Assembly: GCF_040581485.1 (NCBI RefSeq) | Contig: NC_090131.1 | Span: forward strand, 17,441,501-17,505,500 | Direction: 5' to 3' | Origin: Linepithema humile | Taxonomy: Eukaryota > Arthropoda > Insecta > Hymenoptera > Formicidae | DNA length: 64,000 bases | Shown: piece by piece, positions 29,913 through 42,746 of the stretch | How positions within the stretch are numbered: the stretch's first letter is position 1 | How the letters are laid out: each line of letters starts with the position of its first letter | The notes under the pieces: generated by a model | What the model saw: only the letters and a program-made list of their open reading frames with translations | Database searches by the model: none | Told to the model about the DNA's origin: nothing | Translations under genes and position numbers: made by a program

Positions 29913-32210
29913 TGCATTTTTTTTCTCTCAACTACACAAATTTTATCCGCCAGTTCCGCTTGCCGACGGGAAGCGGAACCCGATGCGCACCGTTTACTCT
30001 ACGCCGTTTATTCTGTTACGTGTCAGTTGTTACCGAATAACGGATGGATGTTTTTCCGAATAAAGTTTTCATGATGCCCCGACGACCCTACTCGACTCTG
30101 CGAGCGCGTTATCAATATTGAATCGCCTCCAGAAAACATCCTTCGGTTTCCGTCATAAGAGAAAAGTTACTTTGTTTTCTTTTTCCACTCTCCCAATCGT
30201 CATTTCGTCGGTCGTTTCGACGGGACACATAACGCGTGTCCGTATTCGAGTTGATTTGAGTAGCACTGATTGACTCCCTATTATTATCGATCGACTTCTC
30301 GTTAACATGATAATGCGCGTTAGGAACGTGTCAAACCGTGCGTTCTCGTGACGCTCCGCAGCATCCTCGCGCAAATATGCGCGGCAGGAACATCGGTGAA
30401 CGCGCATCCTGCCGTTAAGACAAGCAGCAGCTCGACACGTATCCTTCGGTCACGTGGAGACGAGAGCCCGAATGCTTGGGGTTCTCTACGTGTGAACGTT
30501 TGCCGAAACGGCGACGCCAATATTATCGTGAGTCGCCTCTAACGAGCTAGTGGACCTCGTCCGTGATAACGGCCGGCATGTAAACCCTCGTCGTTGCAAT
30601 GTCACGTATAAGACATACGGCCCGATCATGTACCTGCGCGACTCTACAGTCAAGGCGAATCCGGATGTTCCCGTTGTGTCTCGAACACGATATAGAGTCT
30701 TGAAATTTCCATGTAGTCCTGGTTTAATTTTAGCGCGTTTTTATTATCGCTACTTTATTCGTGATTAAATTATAATAAAATATTTTAATAATTATTATAA
30801 AGCTCATTTTTATATGAAATTTAAATGATAAATTTTGCACGAGATGTGATGTGCGTGCAAGAAAAATTAATAATTGTCATTTCTTAAGTATGAAAGGGAA
30901 ATTTAACGTTAGAAATTCTACGTGACCGCATGAATGCCTGCCTTGATGATATCAGGATGAGATTAACACGCGATGTTGTCTTGATCACGTACCAGCCGAA
31001 CACACGTACTACGGCCAAAACAGATGCACGTTACGCGCAACGCAGTGGTTGCATCACATAAACAGGATTGCGATTATTTACAACCCTTTAATACGTTGCA
31101 AGTTGATGCAGCAAATGGTAGACCATTTTCGAATTTGCGGGCAATTGCAGCTTGCAATCCACGCATTATCAATACATGCGTATTTATCTTCGTAATTAAT
31201 AATAATTTATCTTTGTGGTCAAAGTCCCCGTCTACTGTTAGAGCCGTGTGTACTCTACTGTTTATTTACCGTAAAATTAAATCGCGTTTCACAAATTGGA
31301 GCAAATATTCTGTATTTTCCCTATTTGCATACTATAATAAATTACAGATAATTATTTAGAAATTTTTTTATCAATTAATAATTATAAGCTATGCAGTAAA
31401 ATTATGTATAATCACGCTGTGCGCGCGAAAATCTCCGAAATGCAAATTTGATTGATATGATTCTCTATTAACGCGTAGACAATTATCTATTAACGCTACG
31501 ATTCCATCCACAATTATTAACGATTTGCGTACGTCGCCCTAATGTTGAAACGTAACTAATTAATGTCCCTGTAACAGTATCGTCCTCGTGACGTGCGTGC
31601 AATTCACAGATAGAAGATGACGTAAACGCGCAGAGAATCAGTTGCAGTCTCCGGCAAGGAAATTCGCACTGAAATCGTAATATTGTTGTCTGTCGGAAGA
31701 TCCCAGCACGGTGATCTTGCCACACACAATACATACAGTCGTACATCTCTAATAGATACATCATCGTAGATGATATATCCATCTTCTACATGTATCCTAC
31801 AGTATGACGAATGTCATACTGCCCGTTACTCCGCTTTCACCGCGGAATTAATGCAAAAATCGCGTTTCCGCTAATCTTACAAGCGATGAAGACGGTCTAC
31901 GTGGACCGGCGGTGAACCGTTCTCAGCGAAAGATGAAGTACGGCAAGTTCTGGCTGCGGGCGGGAGGAGCGGGCGGCGGGACACATAAATAAGTGCATGT
32001 ACGCGTGGCGGGTGTACACGACGCGCCTGAAAAGAGCATACGATCGTAGCGGATGAAAGAGGGCGGCGGAGACGGGATGAGGTATGGGTGGGTTAACAAC
32101 GTGATCACGGTTCAAGCACTCCCGCAGGATCGCCACATCAGCTAGCCGGCCCACCCTTTCTCACCGCCGCCATCCAACCTCTTCTCCATCCGGTATTTTG
32201 CTCTCTCTTG

Positions 32211-32259
32211 CCCCCCCCCCCGCCCCCCTCCTCACTCTCTCCCACTCTTTCCCACGATT
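32211..32259. repeat. Poly-C and C/T-rich low-complexity tract
   Basis: Eleven C followed by GCCCCCC and then CT-rich sequence. It explains a Pro/Ser-rich chance frame here. Confidence 0.85.
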
Positions 32260-35200
32260 TCCCAACCGTATACGCCTGTATAGGTGCTCTCTCGCGTGGT
32301 CTGTCAAGATACCCCCGCTATCGTTTCCATCGATGCATGCGCGACGCGCTTATATGCACGTGCGAACCTGCCATGTGCAGATCGCCGGTTCGATCTGTCG
32401 ATTAACGGCCTCTCGTAGCGTACAGCGAAACATTTCGATGTATCCGAAAACGCGGCCACGCGCTTCGGAAAAATGACAACCCTCTACCGCTTTCGCGAAA
32501 TCGCGTTTTTCGATATTTCTCGTTTCTTCTGTTACGTCGTTTTTCGGCGTCACGCGAGGTATCGCTACTCCCCCCCCCCCTCTCTCTCTCCTCGCTGGCA
32601 AATATGCGGGGCAATAACGGTCGTTTTGAGAGACGGATAGTGGAATTAATCGTTCACGTTGCGCGTATTAATTAAGATATCGAGGAGCTTGATAAGAGCT
32701 TAACGGATATTATGCGGAGGATAGCAAGATTCACTCTGTTGCGCGATATTTTGCAGAGATTACTTCATAATTCTTCTGACGTTAATAAATCGCGCGTCTC
32801 TTGATATTACAAGCCGTAGCCTGTTAAGTCTTATCAGGCACGACTCCGCCATGCATCAACGCCGCGATTATTATTTCGGAAAACCTCGCTGTGCAAACGA
32901 TCTATCTGGTTTGATGCAAGCATCGTGTACCACGTTTGTCTACACATCGTAACACATTGATTACAATACCTCGTGTTTTTCGCGTTTCACTCGCTTTTTG
33001 TATTATATCTTTACAATGCGAACGCGATGCTTATACGCGCCTACACGCTGCTATCGACATTAATTATACAGTATAGGTTTTTGTATATTATACATGATGA
33101 TATTGTATATGTGCTTGTACAATGCGCGTATATACGGGAATTATACATAAATATATACACGTATTTCGTCATTGACACAAACACCATTAGCCCGCGCAAG
33201 TCATTCATAATGAAATTTCTCGATTGGTTGCATCGTGGCGAAGTTTGCCTGCGCACGTTAATTGACATCCCATCATTACTACTACCATTCGGCATTAAGA
33301 ACTATTCGTAGCAGGCAGCGGCTGCCTTCGCCGCGTGGCGGCCATCTGAAAATACGAGCGGGATTTTCTCATCGATACCCCGAAAGTACCTATGCCCGAT
33401 CTTGTGAATGCAATTTCATTAGTCTAATGGATTTCGATGCTCGAGACTGTAATCCGCCATTTTTTGCGAGCCGCGGCACGGAAAATTGGATAATTCATGG
33501 GTTTGAAGTAATGAAAGGGAATTTAACGCGGGCGCGAGAAAAGGCGCGTCCGCGCGCGCACGGAAGCGATCCGATAGCTTTAAAAATCGAGTCGACTGCG
33601 CGAGAAAAAAAAAAGGAAAGCATCGCGAACGACGTGGAAACAACGGTGGAATCCGGACAATTCAGGAACAACGCAATTACTCCATCACAATGGACCTGTC
33701 GATTGCGAGTTCTTTTGGCACGGCGTCTTACGCGATTGAACAAACTCGCGAGGCTGAAGGAGGACTTTTCGACCTTTTCAATTAATCGTTCAAGGATATT
33801 GGAATCGTCGAAAGCTCTTTCTCTCTTCCTCCCCCTTGAAATGTTTTAAGCTGTATAGTAGCATCAGTGTCTTACGTAATTATTCGTAAAGACTGGCGAT
33901 GTTAAAAAGGCAAAATGGGAATTATATTCCGTAATGAACGTTGCGCGCAAATTTATGTGAACGCTCCGGAAACTTTTGTTTATATCAGTTTCGGTTTATA
34001 TTAACCACATTTGGAATTTAATTGCGCCCCGGACGCTAACGTCCACTACAATCGCCTTTTACATATTTTACCCCTTTCGTTAATTAAGCTTCGCGAATAA
34101 AACGAATCTGAAATGTAGATTTCGCTGCGCCGCTGTTATGCGCGCCAAGGGGAATAATTTACTTTTTTTCAACAGCTACGCGTATGTCGCGCCCAAGCTA
34201 GTTATACTGCCTTTTTCACACAGAACTTCACAGCCCGTAAACACGAGAACGGAGAACCGGTGCACGTGGCTGTCGGTTAATTTAGCGCAGGTTCACGATG
34301 CTGGCGTTGTGCTACGTGTGCGTGCGTTCTCGCTCGACCGATTGTGTTCGCGCGTTATTTCAGCGCTTGAATTTTTAGTACCGTTTCTGCCGTTCGCGGA
34401 GGCTAAACTCCCCGGATACTGATCCAGAACGATCGACATACTCGCCGTCAACGTTGTATTACTATTGTTCGACGACTAGATTAAAAACAGAATCGAAAAA
34501 TACAACGTGAAAAAAACGTAAAAGTAACAATGACGCATCGAATTAAAAGCTGATATAAATTTAAAATAAAAGTGTCATGAAATATGTATAAGAGTATGAT
34601 TTCAAAAAACTATTTTTTGTGTGTAAAATTCGTATTAACGATTGTTGCAATGAATTGTGAATAAAAGAGTTGTATTAATAATGATCGAAAAAGCATTTAT
34701 TTTATTTGATTTAAAAAAGCTTTACACGCTGAATTCATCGTTATCGAAATTAACGCGGATAAAAGTGGAAGTTTTATATGGAGCTTTCTCTTTTTTCAAG
34801 ACTTTTCTTTACTTAATTCAACCATCGAGCACGCTTTCTTACAAAATAGAGATCGTTAAGAAAGTTATATGTTTTTTGCGTTAACGCGGCGTATCGTTGG
34901 ATTTAGAATTACGAGCGAGAGAAATCTGACGAACAAGCAGGTGCTCCGCGCTGATCGATCCTGCGTGTCTTGCTTAAGTGGAGGACGTCGTTTTGGCGAA
35001 ACCACATGGAGGGTGATCAAACCCAACAGAGACTAACGGAAGTAAAGTCCCCTACAGTACACGGCACGGTGCATTATGTACAAGAGCTTGCAATGAGGAA
35101 ATAAATTGCCCACTTTTCTCAGGAGAAGCCAAAAATAATTCTCTACTTTCTTCAGAGACAGAGAGAGACGAAAATCAAGTAACTTTGCCTTAATAATAAA

Positions 35201-35323
35201 CTGAAAGTCGGCGTATTAATTGCTAATATTTCGAAATGGCATTAAGACACTTCGCGACGTTTCTCGCATATCAAATACCTTCTTTTCAACTTTTAAATTC
35301 TCTCTTGCAAAAAAGTGAAACTC

Positions 35324-35348
35324 AAAAAAAAAAAAAAAAAAAAAAAAA
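35324..35348. repeat. A25 homopolymer
   Basis: Twenty-five consecutive A about 450 bases upstream of the stomatin pseudogene. It could be the tail of an old retroelement, but no body was recognised. Confidence 0.9.
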
Positions 35349-35799
35349 CTGACGGAACGGAACTGCGCAATGAAATTAATGAGAGAGGATATGGACGGAA
35401 AGGGACAAATTACTTTTCTGGCAGACGTTCCATTTCACGCACAATTTAACCGTGCGATCTCCGTAAAAGGCGTTTGCATGATTGCTTTGCTTGCAATATA
35501 GTTGAAAAGAAAACGATCAACGGTAGGGAGCGGAATCAGGCGAGCGCATCGCCCCGCTTTTACCTAATCACTTTTGTGATGGCTCGATTAATCTTACTCG
35601 CTGACGAAATCAGAGCTGTTGCTTTAATTGAGAACGTTCGGGAACAAGCTACATCGTCTTTACAGAAACGAGGAGACTGGACGAAAAATATCCCTCAGCT
35701 CTCTGTCGCATGATTTTTTAAATCACTAATTACATTCAAGATTAGACAAGATATTTTGAAGACACTTCGATTCTCAATGATAATTAAATTCAAGTCAAA

Positions 35800-38700
35800 A
35801 TGTTGCAGACATCGGAAATATATTTGACTCTTACTTATTTTTTAATTACACAAGCTGCCAAGGAACCACGAGTACCAATCATCAAAAATCATGAGTGCCG
35901 AAAAAGTGAGCGTACCGACGAAATTTATCGAATTCCTCGCAACGATATAGGATCGCTTCTTTTGATAATAATTACGCTGCCGTTTTTCCTCTGCTATTTA
36001 TTCAAAGTAGTCCATGAATACGAGAGGGTAGTTGTTTTCGGAATAGGTTGCTTTAAAGGCGGTCCAGAGGTAAATTTAAAAAATTGCTGACAGCCAATTT
36101 GAATAATTCGATGTTTTGAAGCCTTTTTCTATCTCCTAATTTAATGTACAGTAAAGGGAATATCACTTCAATTAAATCTTCTCCGCAGGAACATTCATCG
36201 TTCTGCCGTGCATTGATTATTGCGTGCACGTAGATCTGAGGACAGAGTCCTTTGACGTGCCGCCCCGCAGGAAGTGCTCATCAAAGATTCCGTCACCGTG
36301 AGCGGCGACGCGGTCATCTTCTACCGCATAAAGGAGACTCTAAATGTCGTTATAAAGATTGCGAACTATAGGTAAAGTAGAGAATAATGTTGCGCGATAA
36401 AGACGCAACAATGAAATATTGTGAAAAAGATTTTGAAACCTCAAATATACACAAGCAATGTTGATTGTCATCTTATTCGAATCGTTATTCTACGTTTCCA
36501 ACGGACAGCAGTTTCCACTTTATTCTGACAATTTTGCTCGACGGCTTTATTTTTGCAGCTAGATAAAAGCGTTTCGCATAGTTTTTCCTTTGGTCACACG
36601 TCTTCGTCGTGCAGCTGGCACGGCATTTAAATACTTGATTGCGCGCGCCTTTTTGCCCGGCTCACTTCCGTACTCGTAATCTTTGTCTTTATTTTTGGTC
36701 ATCGCGCGAATCAGAGGCGGAACGTGTGCAGCGCCATAATGAAAATAAGCTAATTGCACATGTTAAAAGCTTTTCGGGACTGCTGCAGCGGTGAACCGTG
36801 CAACGAGCTTTGCGCTGCTTACGGGGTTTTCCGTTGCGCAAAACTAATTCTCAGTTTATTTTCGCGAATGCAAAGCAATTGTCAACTTGGCAATTAGAAT
36901 GCATTGCAGTGCAGAAATAATAAGCAGAAAGCAGCGTGATACAAAATGCGCTGGAAAACAATATCAATTCTCGCAAATTATGATTTTATTTCGTTTATCA
37001 TATTTTTTTTTCAGCATAATTGATTTTTACACGCAGTTACACTGTAATAAAAGCGTTAACAGCGTCAGTATGGCGCGCACGTAACGCCACATTGCACCAA
37101 TAATGCTTTTAGAGTCGCGTCGAAGGGGTCGGGCACGTAGCCGGTTTCTGGTCCGTTAAAAATTACGAGGAATGGTCGACAGCGTGTCGACGTCCGGCGG
37201 CGTTCCGTTGGGGGTTTAACAGCGGCACCGGCTACCAGCGGCTCGTTCACGGTTTGTCGCTCCGACGGCAGCGAGTCACGGCCCGTGTCACCCTGTGCAC
37301 TTACTTCTCCAGCCATTCGACGCAACTACTGGCCGCGAGTACGCTGCGTACGGTGCTTGGCACGAGGAATCTCGCTTAGATCCTGCCGGAGCAAGAGACC
37401 ATCTCTCACGCCATGCTAAGCGCTCTGAATGAAGCGGCGAATCCTTGGGGAATCAAAGTTGAACGGGCCGAGATGAATATTTTGTCTCGATATTTCAGCG
37501 GAAATTACACGACGTGTTGTTTGCCCTCGTAACTGGCACGCCCATTTACATAATTAATTTGTTCATTGTTCAGGACAGCGAAGAGGAATCGGGAGGCGTC
37601 ATTTTGCGAATTAATTTTTTAGTGATTCAATCGGAAAATATATGTTCTACGAGAGAGTGTTTTTTTTTTTTTTTTTTTAAAATCGCGATGGTGAATGTTT
37701 TCACTTGAAACCTATTGATAACAATTTATATGGTTTTGTGTATAATTAACATTATGTATAATTAATTAATAACAATACAATTAACATAAAATGATTGCAT
37801 TTCTGGGAAATCTCTATTTTACTTGCGCTAACAGCGGTCGTGCGAAACGAAGGAAAGAAAATTGTTACAAACTAGCGATCAGCAAATATGCAAATACGAA
37901 ATCGCTTGATCGGCAAATAATGCAAACATCGTGCAGCTGCGGAAGTGCGATCCGATAAAAATAATGCGCTAACGAAAATGTATTTCGGTTGACGAAAAAA
38001 AAGGTAGGACGCGGCGCGATTTAAAATTTAAATGCTTGCCGAATCCGCGTTCGCGTAAAACAAGTCGACGGTCGTTTATTTGCTCGCCGCGCGAACGATA
38101 AAATTTCACAGGCGGACAGAATGAATCGATACGCTTATATTTACATCGGCAAAGAGTTATTAAGGAGTAATTAGATTGCAGTTATATATTGCAGTGCGCG
38201 TAGCGGCATGGCAATATTACCGTTTTGATATTAACTCTTTGCGCTCGTACATCATAATGATTTCGCCATAGACGTTTATTACAATTCCGTACATGTTTTT
38301 GCAACTCGCAACTATAAATACCGAATATTTTTCAAATGACATATGCCAGAAATTAATTATTATATCAAACATCTGTAATAGCATTAAAATGAGAAACATT
38401 TTAAACGTTATTTTATTATTTTTATTTAAATTAAAAAAGCCTCGACATCGAGCCCCTGGAGGATTATTTTAAAGCGCAAAGAAGTACATATTGGAGATTC
38501 AACGATAATATTTATCGTTAAAAGTACGATCCGTAATCGTTTTAAGGTCGCTCACGATTGCACTCGCATATTTGTTCATGTATTCCCTGGCCCCGCGATC
38601 GTGTCCCGAACGGATATCTAACGGATGCTTCCGCTTTCAGAAAGGACGTCCGACTTCCGGTGCAGCTCCAACGAGCCATGGCCATGGAGGCGGAAGCTGC

Positions 38701-39530
38701 GAGGGAGGCGAGGGCCAAAATGATTGCAGCGGAAAGAGAGATGCGAGCTTCCCAATGGAGAGTTCCCGTTCCTTGAAAGAGGCCAGCGATGTCATTTCCA
38801 CGAGACCTGTCGCCCTGCAGGTATGTACGTACAGCATACTCGTATTTTGTCTCTTGAGAACAGAAACTCGACATTAATTATCAAGCACTAATTATCTACT
38901 ATCGTAAATTGTTTCTTTATGTTACGTTTCTTTTTCCGATTTACGGTTCTAGATACTGCTCTCACAGGACTCATATGAATCGCTCAGTCACGATTTATCC
39001 AATAAAATTAATATTTGCGTTTTGCAAAATTAATATGCGCGACTCAAAGCGAATTGTTTTAATTTTCCATTTATCGACAAGCATAACTGCGTGCATTATA
39101 AAATTGGATGTTTAATTATCGAATACCAGAACATTTGCGTTAACACTGTTTTCACGGAATTTTATTTCCAAATATTTTGAAAACCATCGCTATAGAAAGC
39201 TCAATGAAAAGAACGGACACGAGGCTTTGTTTTCACTATTCATTCTATTAATAACATTGTATCCCATGCGCGTGATTCCGTGTAGCGCAATTAAACAAAA
39301 ATTCTCGGCCACGAGTTGAATGTCATAATTAAAAGATAATACGGGAGAGAAAAAATACATCATATTTTTTCAACTCTTGTGTCGACAGCTGCGGTACCTT
39401 CAAACCCTGAACAATATATGCAATGAGAAGAATGACGGTTATATTCCCGTTGCCGGTTGAGTTCATGGCGCCTTTATTCACACCCAGCTTATACGTGGTC
39501 GGGAAACTGTGCAGATGGTGGAAGCCTTAC
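35800..39530 (+). pseudogene. Stomatin (band 7/SPFH) family pseudogene with retained introns
   Basis: Five exon-like blocks follow the stomatin order. Block 1 (35800-36069) holds the hydrophobic hairpin IGSLLLIIITLPFFLCYLF and then VVHEYERVVVFGIG. Block 2 (36189-36371) holds TFIVLPCID, VDLRTESFDVPP and VLIKDSVTVSGDAVIFYRIK. Block 3 (37313-37474) holds STLRTVLGTRNLA and then NPWGIKVERAE. Block 4 (38641-38820) holds KDVRLPVQLQRAMAMEAEAA and then LKEASDVIS. Block 5 (39389-39530) holds LRYLQTLNNI and, in another frame, FPLPVEF. Stomatins are hairpin-anchored, cholesterol-associated scaffold proteins that modulate ion channels. Lesions: blocks 1 and 2 do not join in frame (apparent extra AG before the donor at 36070); two extra C at about 36263-36267; TAG at 37377-37379 where the family has Glu (LAEIL); a missing GT after 37474; a 14-base insertion at 38753-38766; a frameshift at about 39434. 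Preserved introns argue for a degraded gene copy rather than a retrocopy. Multiple assembly indels are less likely, because a substitution stop and a donor loss are also present. Confidence 0.85.
37660..37678. repeat. T19 homopolymer in a pseudogene intron
   Basis: Nineteen T within the interval between stomatin-like blocks 3 and 4. Confidence 0.9.
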
Positions 39531-42500
39531 GTAAGGTGGACGATAAACATTAAGAATAATGATGTTACAATTAGTTTATGTGTGAAACAACACAATTATA
39601 CTTATATTGTTACAACAGAAATTACAAAAATGCTTCACGAAAATGTGAACAAATTTTTATTTAATTTAGATATTAATATAAGATTTGATCGAAAGGAAAG
39701 AATAAATATTTTTTACTTTGCATTCTCAAGACTCAATTTGTTGCGTGTGGAAAATTGGCCTTTTTTTTCAATTAGAAAATAAATGAAATATTAAACTAGA
39801 ATTAAAAACACAAAATAGCCGGAATTTTCATGAGTTTGATTTTTCCATTAAAAATAATTTATCAACTTCACACACTCGTTGGTATGCAATTTCAAAAACT
39901 TTATAATAATATTCACTGATCACAAAATCGTCGTGCATAAAAACTTTCGGAATGAGGAAAAGATAAATGTACTAGTAGCAAAGTTTTGCCGTATAAGTTT
40001 TTTTCTTTTAAAACGCAAAAAGCGTAAAGAATTTGTGACAAGAAGGAAGGTCGTATTTTTATACGTCAGTTGCATTCTCAATGCAGTCATTTTTTCGACG
40101 CGTAGAAAAAAAATGTCATTTGCATTTGACGATTTATCGACTAGAGCAAATTAATCACGCAACCTGTGATCCAATTCGCGAGAGATGGCTGTGCCCGATG
40201 GAGATTCGATAAACACGTGCTCCGATGATAAGATCGCTTTCAAAGCGTACCTTCGTTTAACTAAACCCACTGACCCGGCTCGTGCAAACGGTCCCACGCC
40301 AGATATCGTACACGTATTTTCCCACATAGGGAAATGGTCTCTGGCCGGCCGTCGGGCGAGTTTACGATCAGCGCCATCGTGATTTGCATACGATCCGTCT
40401 ACCATCCAATCCGACTACTATTCCTCTTTCCGTTTAGCGTTACTAAATACCGTTGAATTCGCTTAAACTCCATTCGCTCGATCGCTGTTTTATTAGCTCC
40501 CATTTCTAGATCGAACATTTCGGACACCTTGCGGTTTTACGCCCGACTGCACATTCTTGTTTAAGATTGTTGCCGGTTTTACCGGAGTCTGAAGCTACAT
40601 TTTCAGGGAAAATTAGCACTATTATATGCACGCTTTATATATTTTTATTCGCAATAATAGTACAAAAGTTAGATTTTTACGACATTAATTCAACAAATTT
40701 TGATGTTAATTGTCAAAGTTGAATTGTCTTTTTATATTTTTATCAAAAACTAGAAATACGATTTATTATTCATAATGCACAGACTGTCAAAGGTTAATCG
40801 TATTAGTTAATCGTATTTTTATTATCCCATTTCGTTCCGGACGTTTGGGGCTCAGTGGGTTTCATTCGCTCGAGTGCACAGACTTTTTCAAGATTGCTGT
40901 GACGCGATCCATCGACATTTATCTCTCACGGAAAAACCGCGCGATATAAAACTTTTATTTTTTCAAGTCACAGCGGCATGTAAATTCGAAGAATAGGATG
41001 GTGCGCAAAATCGACGCAGAGCGAATCTTTTTGTACGTCGCATAGGAAGCTCTCAGCAAGCGCGGTTTTGTCCGACGTGCATTCGATTATGCTCGTAAAA
41101 GGAAATGCCATTATTCGCCAAACGCACGAAATTCGATTGCAAAGAGAGCGGAGGAAGCGCTTGAAAGTTCTTCGTTTCTTTTCATTCTTGCGTGTGTGCG
41201 CTCATATCCAATCCTTTTATCTACGACATGAAGTTCGACATTAATTGCATAATTAGAAATATTATTTTTCGTTTGTTCTCATTTATAAGCGATGAAAGGA
41301 GAGACATGCTGCATCGCAATAATTGTCGTGTAAATATTTCAAAAGTGGATAAAGATTAATTGCGGTCCATTGAAACGTGCAATTTTGAAGCGTGGCCTAC
41401 TTCATAAATTTCGCGCGTTTCGTAATTTCCGAAACATTTCGATGCGTTTCCATTTAATCACGATAAACAATGCACGATTTGGGGTAGGCGGCTCCGCACG
41501 CGCCTATGTACACTTCGGCTATGTACACTTCTCTCCGTGTTCGCGATTGGCGGACGTGCGCCGCGGAACGCTAATCGAGCGACGCAGTGGCGGGTGAGAG
41601 AGCTTGCATTATGCTAACGATATTCGGCAAAACGAATGGCTCGGCCGTACAAAAAGGCACCGGTGTCATATATTAAAGAAATCCTCTCTCGCCCTTCGCA
41701 TTCGACCCTTCGCGCATATTCATCTCAAGGGGAACAGGGGCGAATTCCACTCTACCGAGTCGCGTTCAATGGCCAAGCATGCATTCAACAATCGCGATAA
41801 CTGTTCCTAGCCGACCTGCCTCGCACAATGACGACGCGCTGACTGGTTTTTTACCGGGACACTAGGAATACCAACCAATTAAAAGAACAATGGAGCCTGC
41901 AAATACCATTGTCATCCACTGCGCTCGTTCCTGATCGTAGCTACAAGCACACTTTTGCGCTTTTTGTACACATCACGGCTTTTATTTTTTTAATGGTAAT
42001 TGCGACGAGTAGATCTCATTTCCCGCGATGACGCTTCGCCATTGTTACTAATATATTTTTGTAAATATTAAGGTAATTAAAGAGATGATGTTATCACCGT
42101 TTTCTCTCTTTCATGAGATTTTAGAAATAGTCGCGCGTAATAAAATTCTTGTGCAAATTTGAAATTTTTCTACATGCTACTCTCAAGAATGCTTTTGACA
42201 GATTTGATTAAATTATCTTTTCAATATTTAATTTTTAATATTTAACATTTGAATTGAAATTTTATTATTCTAAATTACATAAAATTTTGCAGCTGCAATT
42301 TAATTACTGAATAACCCAGATTTTTATCTAATTGTGACTCGAAAGCTGTCAGAATTCACAAATAATGTTCTTTTCGTTCGTATCTACATATAATGGAAAA
42401 AGTGCGACTCTCTTCGTAGAAGAGATCTTCGCACTCCAGATCTCGGTGTTCAAATATCACGAGCGAAAACGAGCTCTCGCAAATGGGAAGATAGAGACTA

Positions 42501-42708
42501 CAAGGAAGTGGATCGGAAACAGTGGGAGGGTGGAAAGAAATAGAATTACGAACAGTCGAGTGGCGCAATAGCGAACGTATTACAGACACGGTGATGTTTC
42601 TCAACACGTCGGTTGCCAAGCCCGCGATGGTAAGCTAAGAGCGTGCATTTCGCAAGAATGTAAAGCGCGCTTGCCAGGCGGATAACTTCCGCAATAATGG
42701 TCCATTTC

Positions 42709-42746
42709 GCGAAATCCGAAACGCGCCGGCGCGTTTCGGATTTCGC
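42709..42746. repeat. Perfect 38-base palindrome, no spacer, GC-rich
   Basis: Arm 42709-42727 (gcgaaatccgaaacgcgcc) is followed directly by its exact reverse complement at 42728-42746. It has the same total length as the palindrome at 7867-7904 but unrelated sequence. Confidence 0.97.

Larger units (their letters stand above)
9761..35799. other. About 26 kb with no recognisable gene
   Basis: The stretch mixes AT-rich DNA with CpG-rich islands (for example around 12.0-12.9, 16.9-17.25, 24.1-24.7, 29.2-30.5 and 31.9-32.6 kb). Open frames of 60-220 codons occur mainly in the CpG-rich parts, often on both strands, and none resembles a family I know. It holds microsatellites, three pairs of diverged direct repeats and one possible MITE, listed separately. 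I see no RNA gene. Confidence 0.5.

Noticed and set aside
33262..33849. 195-codon plus-strand frame
   Set aside because: Mixed composition without a recognised domain, and overlapping minus-strand frames of similar quality. Could be worth a database search but is not supported from sequence alone.
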